Below, in pieces: positions 7,882 through 10,573 of a stretch of 10,573 nucleotides of DNA. The DNA is taken from positions 1 to 10,573 of the forward strand of contig JAKCCC010000033.1 in assembly GCA_021838985.1 (NCBI GenBank). The letters are read 5' to 3'. How positions within the stretch are numbered: the first letter of the stretch is position 1; each line of letters starts with the position of its first letter. The notes under the pieces are model-generated. The model saw only the letters and a list, made by a program, of their open reading frames with translations, was not told the DNA's origin and searched no databases. The translations under genes were made by a program, and so were the position numbers. Source of the DNA: Planctomycetota bacterium (GTDB taxonomy: Bacteria; Planctomycetota; Phycisphaerae; WQYP01).

Positions 7882-7920
7882 AAGGCGCCATCGGAGGAGT
7901 GCTGACGATGGCGCCTTTGA
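7882..7920 (+). terminator. Second terminator-like hairpin
   Basis: AAGGCGCCATCG (7882-7893) pairs perfectly with CGATGGCGCCTT (7906-7917) around a 12-base loop. The 3' side runs into TTTGATTTCATT, a modest T-rich tail for a plus-strand transcript. On the minus strand no T-run follows apart from the closing TT of the stem. It may be a backup terminator for the hydrolase block. Confidence 0.55.
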
Positions 7921-7989
7921 TTTCATTGGCTTTCGGACGCCGCAATGCCGGTACGCCCCGACCACCAGCTCCCGGCTCCGCAACAGCGC

Positions 7990-8183
7990 CTAAGCGGGAA
8001 CGCGGAATGAATCATTGGATCGCCGGCGGCACTCCGTGGCCCCCCCAGCAGCAGGTCGAAGATCCGCCCTGGTGGACACAGCTCCCGTGTCGTGGCTTGT
8101 CCACTGGTTCGACGGCACATCGGAGTGTGTCCACCGTGGTGGATCCTCGACCTACCACTGATTCATTCCGCGTTCCTACTTAG
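7990..8183. mobile_element. MITE-like fold-back element with 18-bp perfect terminal inverted repeats
   Basis: GGAACGCGGAATGAATCA at 7997-8014 is repeated as its exact reverse complement at 8159-8176. The match extends outward over CTAAG plus two unmatched bases on each side (7990-7996 and 8177-8183). Inside, 8054-8085 pairs with 8122-8152 with about 27 of 32 positions matching, so most of the element can fold into one long imperfect hairpin. There is a left-side insert at 8015-8053 and a central loop at 8086-8121. No protein of plausible length is encoded. These properties fit a non-autonomous miniature inverted-repeat element or a REP-like palindromic unit. No clear target-site duplication is visible outside the repeats, and no second copy occurs in the window. 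Confidence 0.6.
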
Positions 8184-8368
8184 ACCTCAGCGCCCCCCGC
8201 CCGCTCGGTCCGCAGAGCGGCGGTGCGCCTCGCCCAGTAAGCGGTTTCCTGCCGTACCGACATGTTCTTGATTCGCCGGTAGACCCGCCTTGCTCCCCGC
8301 CGCTTCATGTCCACGCAATCAAAGCCGGGGATGATTTCTGTTGCCAGTGCTCTTCCCGGGGTTCTCAT
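8180..8368 (-). CDS. Small antitoxin paired with the PIN-domain toxin
   Basis: The product has 62 residues. The central segment IPGFDCVDMKRRGARRVY followed by a basic helix with AYWARRT strongly resembles a family of small proteins encoded next to PIN-domain genes. By that association it should be the antitoxin that binds and neutralises the neighbouring ribonuclease. No clear DNA-binding domain is visible. The ATG at 8366-8368 is preceded on the minus strand by GGAGG (8378-8382) at nine-base spacing, within the toxin reading frame, so translation is probably coupled. The gene overlaps the toxin 3' end by 50 bases. Its TAA stop (8180-8182) lies in the outer end of the fold-back element, so its last codons border on or come from that element. 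Confidence 0.75.
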   Translation of the reverse strand: MRTPGRALATEIIPGFDCVDMKRRGARRVYRRIKNMSVRQETAYWARRTAALRTERAGGAEV

Positions 8369-8849
8369 CGCCTATGACCTCCAGAGGGCTGTAGATACCT
8401 ATGGCGCTGTAACCCCGCGCCAGATTTATCCCATTATACCGCTCGATTCTTCCGAAGTGGACGATGTGCTTGAAATTCCAGCTCACGATCAGCCGACACC
8501 CGGCCGCCGTCGCGAGGGCAACGTGGCGGGCATCGGCGAGCCATTGGTTGCCGACGATGCCCGAGGTGACATAATCCGCGGCTAAACGCAGGGCTTCCCC
8601 GGAGATTTCCACGACCTCGGCTTTGGTTTGCATGGTTCGGTAAAAGATTTGAACCCGCGCGGGAGCGGAGCCGATCTCCTCTGCGACCAGGGCCGAGGTC
8701 ACCAGCGCGAAGTCTCCGTCCTGGACTTGATGAAAGAAGCGCCTGCTCGCCTTGGCGAAAGCGCGGTCAAACACCCCACCGTAGACCGACGTGTCAGCGT
8801 ACACGCGAATCGCCCGATTTTCGTTTCCGCGAAAAGTCTGCAAGGCCAT
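8319..8849 (-). CDS. PIN-domain ribonuclease toxin
   Basis: The product has 176 residues and is a predicted PIN-domain RNase of a type II toxin-antitoxin system. It would act in the cytoplasm on RNA using metal-bound acidic residues. Visible landmarks are D19 in VYADTSV, E57/E58 in VAEEIGSAP, D106 in LADARHVALA, and the C-terminal WNFKHIVHF (124-132) with SPLEVI at 154-159. The fourth acidic position of classical PIN domains appears as N125, which I recall as normal for this subfamily. I chose the ATG at 8847-8849 because GGAG precedes it by five bases on the minus strand. The open frame continues upstream to 9062, but that stretch has no PIN-family resemblance. The toxin comes before its antitoxin, the reverse of the usual vapBC order, and the two overlap. 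Confidence 0.85.
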   Translation of the reverse strand: MALQTFRGNENRAIRVYADTSVYGGVFDRAFAKASRRFFHQVQDGDFALVTSALVAEEIGSAPARVQIFYRTMQTKAEVVEISGEALRLAADYVTSGIVGNQWLADARHVALATAAGCRLIVSWNFKHIVHFGRIERYNGINLARGYSAIGIYSPLEVIGDENPGKSTGNRNHPRL

Positions 8850-8983
8850 ATCCGCTCCACGCCGTTGCCCCACCACCGCGGCAGCGTAAAGGCACGACCC
8901 GACCACCCACTGCGGTGGACCAGCATAACACCGAAGGGGCACATCGGACATTGTCAGCGGGCGGAGAGCGGAAGAACGCCTGT

Positions 8984-9026
8984 GGCCTCGAAGCATTCCC
9001 CCGCTCACCATGGGGCCATCGAGGCC
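8984..9026. repeat. Inverted repeat upstream of the PIN toxin
   Basis: GGCCTCGA (8984-8991) pairs with TCGAGGCC (9019-9026). Inside the 27-base gap a CCCC tract near 8998-9001 can pair with GGGG at 9012-9015. It lies about 135 bases upstream of the toxin start. No T-run follows on either strand. The surrounding 8850-9088 has no recognisable gene, and no clear promoter for the toxin was found. Confidence 0.3.
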
Positions 9027-9106
9027 CGGATCGCCCTTCCCGCGGAGGATTATCCTGCCCAAGCATCCTGCGGTAAGCTTTTGGAGGTTTGACCCGTTGG
9101 CGTAAC

Positions 9107-9226
9107 GTGCGGAAAATACCCGTGGCGCATCCGGGGCTGGTTTACGCCGAATTGGCGCACCACGTCGATCCCCGGGCGCCCGAAGCCGCCGAGGCGATCC
9201 GCACGGAGTATTGGGTCTGGGATTGA
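9107..9226 (+). pseudogene. Unidentified short reading frame, possible gene remnant
   Basis: An open frame of 39 codons from a GTG at 9107 (or 34 from a GTG at 9122) ends at TGA 9224-9226. It encodes HPGLVYAELAHHVDPRAPEA and then EAIRTEYWVWD. The frame is open further upstream, and a GGAGG at 9083-9087 lies one base before an in-frame TTG at 9089, too close to serve it well. I do not recognise the protein. Its amphipathic, Ala/Glu-rich character looks like real protein sequence, perhaps the C-terminal piece of a lost gene. It sits between two toxin-antitoxin loci. Confidence 0.25.
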
Positions 9227-9290
9227 CTTACAGCCCGGGCAGGTGAACGGTCTGCTCGACCTTCAGAGGGCCTGTCCGGTCCCCCTTGCC

Positions 9291-9322
9291 GGTGTGTAAC
9301 CTGAGCTAACCTTGGCCAGGAG
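9291..9322 (+). repeat. Diverged copy of the vapB leader
   Basis: This 32-base stretch matches 9572-9603, the leader and ribosome binding site of vapB, at 27 of 32 positions and in the same orientation. Both copies end in a purine-rich ribosome-binding-like sequence (CCAGGAG here, CAAGGAG there). Here it leads into the truncated nucleotidyltransferase remnant. The similarity suggests duplication or recombination between neighbouring toxin-antitoxin modules. Confidence 0.6.
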
Positions 9323-9543
9323 CCGGTAAAGCGCGCCCCGACAGCGATATAGACATGCTCGTCCTGCTCGAGGGGCCGGTGAAAACACTTGAGGAAATCC
9401 ATCCTATCACCACGGCGCTGTATCCGTTGCAAATGCAGGTTTGCAACCGGGCCAGCGCCGCGATTCCCGCTGAGCTTGTCCAGTGCGAATCTGGAGAGTT
9501 CCAGCTCCACCGCACCGCAAAAAAAGAAGGGATTGCCCTGTGA
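9310..9543 (+). pseudogene. 5'-truncated nucleotidyltransferase-domain (MNT/MntA-like antitoxin) remnant
   Basis: The frame after an in-frame TAA (9307-9309) reads KARPDSDIDMLVLLEGPV from 9328, then ALYPLQMQVCNRASAAIP and a C-terminal KKEGIAL before TGA at 9541-9543. DSDID (9340-9354) is the DxD metal site of small MNT nucleotidyltransferases, which in bacteria often act as antitoxins that AMPylate HEPN-type toxins. The Gly-Ser part of the active-site motif and the whole N-terminus, roughly 30 residues, are missing. In their place is a copy of the vapB leader. The first ATG (9355) lies after the DxD motif, so a protein made from it could not be active. No HEPN partner is seen. The most likely explanation is a gene broken by recombination. 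Confidence 0.65.
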
Positions 9544-9571
9544 ACCCTGCCGGTTTGCCTTCGCGGCGGCC

Positions 9572-9603
9572 GGGGTGTACCCTAAGGTAACCTTGGCAAG
9601 GAG
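9572..9603 (+). promoter_or_regulatory. vapB leader with candidate operator and ribosome binding site
   Basis: AAGGTAACCTT at 9584-9594 is an 11-base palindrome with a central A, just upstream of AAGGAG (9598-9603), the ribosome binding site six bases before the GTG at 9610. VapB-VapC complexes usually repress their own promoter by binding such palindromes, so this is a candidate operator. The diverged copy at 9291-9322 has lost the left half of the palindrome. Confidence 0.45.
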
Positions 9604-9609
9604 ATAGTC

Positions 9610-9819
9610 GTGCCCAGGAACTTGGCGATTGATGATCAGCTGATCGAAGAGGCCAGACACACCGGTCACCACAAGACGAAAAATGAGGCGGTGACGACGG
9701 CGCTGCGGGAATAGATCAAGCTGCAGCAGCGCCGGGCGATGCTTCGGGAGGAGGCGCGGGTCGAATTCTGGCCGGGCTATGCGCATAAACGGCTGCGCCG
9801 GGGCCGCTGGCGCCGATGA
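9610..9819 (+). pseudogene. vapB: vapB antitoxin gene with an in-frame amber codon
   Basis: From the GTG at 9610 the frame reads PRNLAIDDQLIEEARHTGHH, then KTKNEAVTTALRE, then TAG (9712-9714), then IKLQQRRAML through to TGA at 9817-9819. The first part matches the DNA-binding N-terminus of VapB proteins, and the TAG falls where relatives usually carry an aromatic residue (ALREY/F). The frame stays open after the TAG and its final TGA overlaps the vapC ATG (9816-9818) in the classic ATGA arrangement, so the gene was intact until recently. Truncation after 34 residues would remove the toxin-binding C-terminus. An in-frame ATG at 9739 could restart translation but has no clear ribosome binding site. 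Alternatives are amber readthrough or a sequencing error. Confidence 0.75.
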
Positions 9820-10238
9820 GCGTGCTGATCGACACGGGCATCTGGTCGCTGGCGCTGCGCCGTCGGCGGTTGCAACTGGATGGCCAGCAGCGCGATCTCG
9901 TAGTGGAGTGGCGGCGGCTGATTGAGGAGGGTAGTGCGGCCATGGCCGGTCCGATCCGGCAGGAGCTTCTCTCCGGCATTCGCGCGCTGGAGCAATTTGA
10001 GCGGGTTCGTGCGAACATCGCCGGGCTCGACTGCCCTACCCTGCTCATCAGTGACTTCGATCAGGCGGCGATCTTCTACAATCACCTGCGCCGCAAAGGC
10101 ATCAGCGGTGGTCCGATTGACCTGTTGATATGTGCCATTGCATACCGCCAGGGCTGGGCCATTTTCACGACGGACCGCGACTTCGAACGGTATGCGCGCC
10201 ATCTGCCAATTCGGCTTCATCGCGTCGGCACCTCTTAG
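9816..10238 (+). CDS. vapC: VapC-type PIN-domain ribonuclease toxin
   Basis: The product has 140 residues, a normal length for VapC. It is a predicted Mg-dependent endoribonuclease toxin that VapC relatives use to cleave specific tRNA or rRNA sites. The four PIN acidic positions appear intact: D6 in LIDTGIWS, E50 in RQELLSG, D102 in PIDLLICA and D120 in FTTDRDFERYA. The start overlaps the vapB stop by ATGA, indicating translational coupling in one operon. Since vapB has an amber codon, an intact toxin here is surprising; it may be poorly expressed, neutralised by another antitoxin, or made harmless by changes I cannot see. Confidence 0.88.
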   Translation: MSVLIDTGIWSLALRRRRLQLDGQQRDLVVEWRRLIEEGSAAMAGPIRQELLSGIRALEQFERVRANIAGLDCPTLLISDFDQAAIFYNHLRRKGISGGPIDLLICAIAYRQGWAIFTTDRDFERYARHLPIRLHRVGTS

Positions 10239-10363
10239 CGCGCCTAATCTTCTCTTGCACCTTCTCGCGGCGCAGCCGCCGGTCCTGTGGAATAATTTAG
10301 TGGAAGTAAGGTGGTGAGGTAATCCATATGTCTCCAAGTCTTGCCCGGTCGTATTATGACTTA
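10239..10363. other. Intergenic gap between vapC and the insertion sequence
   Basis: This 125-base gap holds no gene. A short GCGGC/GCCGC hairpin with a three-base loop lies at 10267-10279, without a T-run. The right side becomes AT-richer up to the insertion-sequence end. Confidence 0.4.
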
Positions 10364-10403
10364 GAGCCTCTAACAAAATGAACCTGTAGATGTTAAATTG
10401 GCG

Positions 10404-10423
10404 GTTGGACAAGGAGGTCCAAC
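10404..10423 (+). promoter_or_regulatory. Hairpin presenting the transposase ribosome binding site in its loop
   Basis: GTTGGAC (10404-10410) pairs perfectly with GTCCAAC (10417-10423), and the six-base loop AAGGAG (10411-10416) is the ribosome binding site for the ATG at 10425. If formed in mRNA, this stem would place the start signal in a constrained loop and could limit transposase translation. Confidence 0.5.
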
Positions 10424-10424
10424 G

Positions 10425-10573
10425 ATGGCCAAGCAATTATTGGACGACGATCTGTGGAAGTTGATCGAACCAATCCTGCCCCCCCCGAAGCGCAGGCGAT
10501 TTCGATATCCGGGGCGAAAGCCCGTCGACCACCGCCCGGCACTCAACGGCATTTTATTTGTGTTGAAGACCGG
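10425..10573 (+). CDS. IS5-family transposase, N-terminal part (partial at window edge)
   Basis: The ATG at 10425 follows AAGGAGG (10411-10417). The 49 visible codons encode AKQLLDDDLWKLIEPILPPP, then KRRRFRYPGRKP and ALNGILFVLKT. This matches the N-terminal domain of IS5-type transposases (LWxxIEPxLPPP...GRKPxDxRxALxGILFVLKTG). The DDE catalytic residues lie beyond the window edge. A run of eight C (10479-10486) encodes the PPP stretch, a possible slippage site, but the frame is kept across it. Confidence 0.85.
   Translation, partial: MAKQLLDDDLWKLIEPILPPPKRRRFRYPGRKPVDHRPALNGILFVLKT

Larger units (their letters stand above)
10364..10573 (+). mobile_element. Left end of an IS5-type insertion sequence, cut off by the window
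   Basis: The sequence from GAGCCTCTAACAAAATG (10364-10380) looks like the terminal inverted repeat of IS5-superfamily elements, preceded by TTA(G), which would suit a TA or YTAR target site. A transposase gene begins 61 bases inside. The right end lies outside the window, so the family subgroup, intactness and target duplication cannot be judged. Confidence 0.65.

Noticed and set aside
7990..8183. CRISPR-like array or large bidirectional terminator
   Set aside because: There is only one inverted pair with no direct repeat-spacer units, and the palindrome is far longer than a terminator and lacks T-runs.
8850..9062. N-terminal extension of the minus-strand PIN toxin
   Set aside because: The extension has no PIN-family resemblance, and the ATG at 8849 has a GGAG at good spacing.
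8628..9092. Plus-strand open frame of 154 codons antisense to the PIN toxin
   Set aside because: It is a shadow of the well-supported minus-strand toxin, with no recognisable motif.
9142..9786. Minus-strand open frame of 214 codons
   Set aside because: It is antisense to the nucleotidyltransferase remnant and vapB, both of which show clear family motifs on the plus strand; no motif is seen on the minus strand.
10479..10486. Run of eight C as a phase-variable tract in the transposase
   Set aside because: The family-like protein sequence continues in the same frame on both sides, and a short C-run encoding prolines is expected in this conserved PPP motif.

Overview
The window is GC-rich bacterial DNA that looks like a chromosomal segment of a PVC-superphylum bacterium (Lentisphaerota, Planctomycetota or Verrucomicrobiota). 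The main reason is a large secreted prepilin-like protein of a type that is abundant in those phyla and often sits beside sugar-degrading genes. This assignment is inferred from gene types only; no rRNA, tRNA or marker gene is present.

Left two thirds (1-7850): a same-strand carbohydrate-utilisation block. It holds a prepilin-like secreted protein (118-1383), a Tat-exported multidomain glycoside-hydrolase-like protein resembling GH42 in its layout (1722-5087), and a second, apparently cytoplasmic glycoside-hydrolase-like protein with an N-terminal beta-sandwich (5382-7814). A gap of about 340 bases before the second gene can fold into several helices, including a possible pseudoknot and a very strong hairpin, so it may be a structured leader RNA. 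The third gene ends at a strong hairpin. The three genes are spaced by about 300 bases each, so a single tight operon is not certain. A plausible division of labour is extracytoplasmic cleavage by the Tat protein and cytoplasmic processing by the third protein; substrates are unknown.

Right third (7880-10573): an accessory strip of small modules. From left to right: a terminator-like hairpin; a fold-back, MITE-like element of about 194 bp with 18-bp perfect terminal inverted repeats; a minus-strand PIN-toxin/antitoxin pair in toxin-first order with a 50-base overlap, whose antitoxin stop codon lies inside the end of the fold-back element; an unidentified short reading frame; a 5'-truncated nucleotidyltransferase (MNT/MntA-like antitoxin) remnant; a vapBC pair on the plus strand in which vapB carries an in-frame amber codon while vapC looks intact; and the left end of an IS5-type insertion sequence running off the window. 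A 32-base leader of vapB is repeated (27 of 32 bases) just upstream of the nucleotidyltransferase remnant, which points to past duplication or recombination among these modules.

The least explained items are the possible structured RNA at 1528-1678, the fold-back element at 7990-8183, and the two glycoside-hydrolase-like proteins, neither of which I can place in a numbered family.
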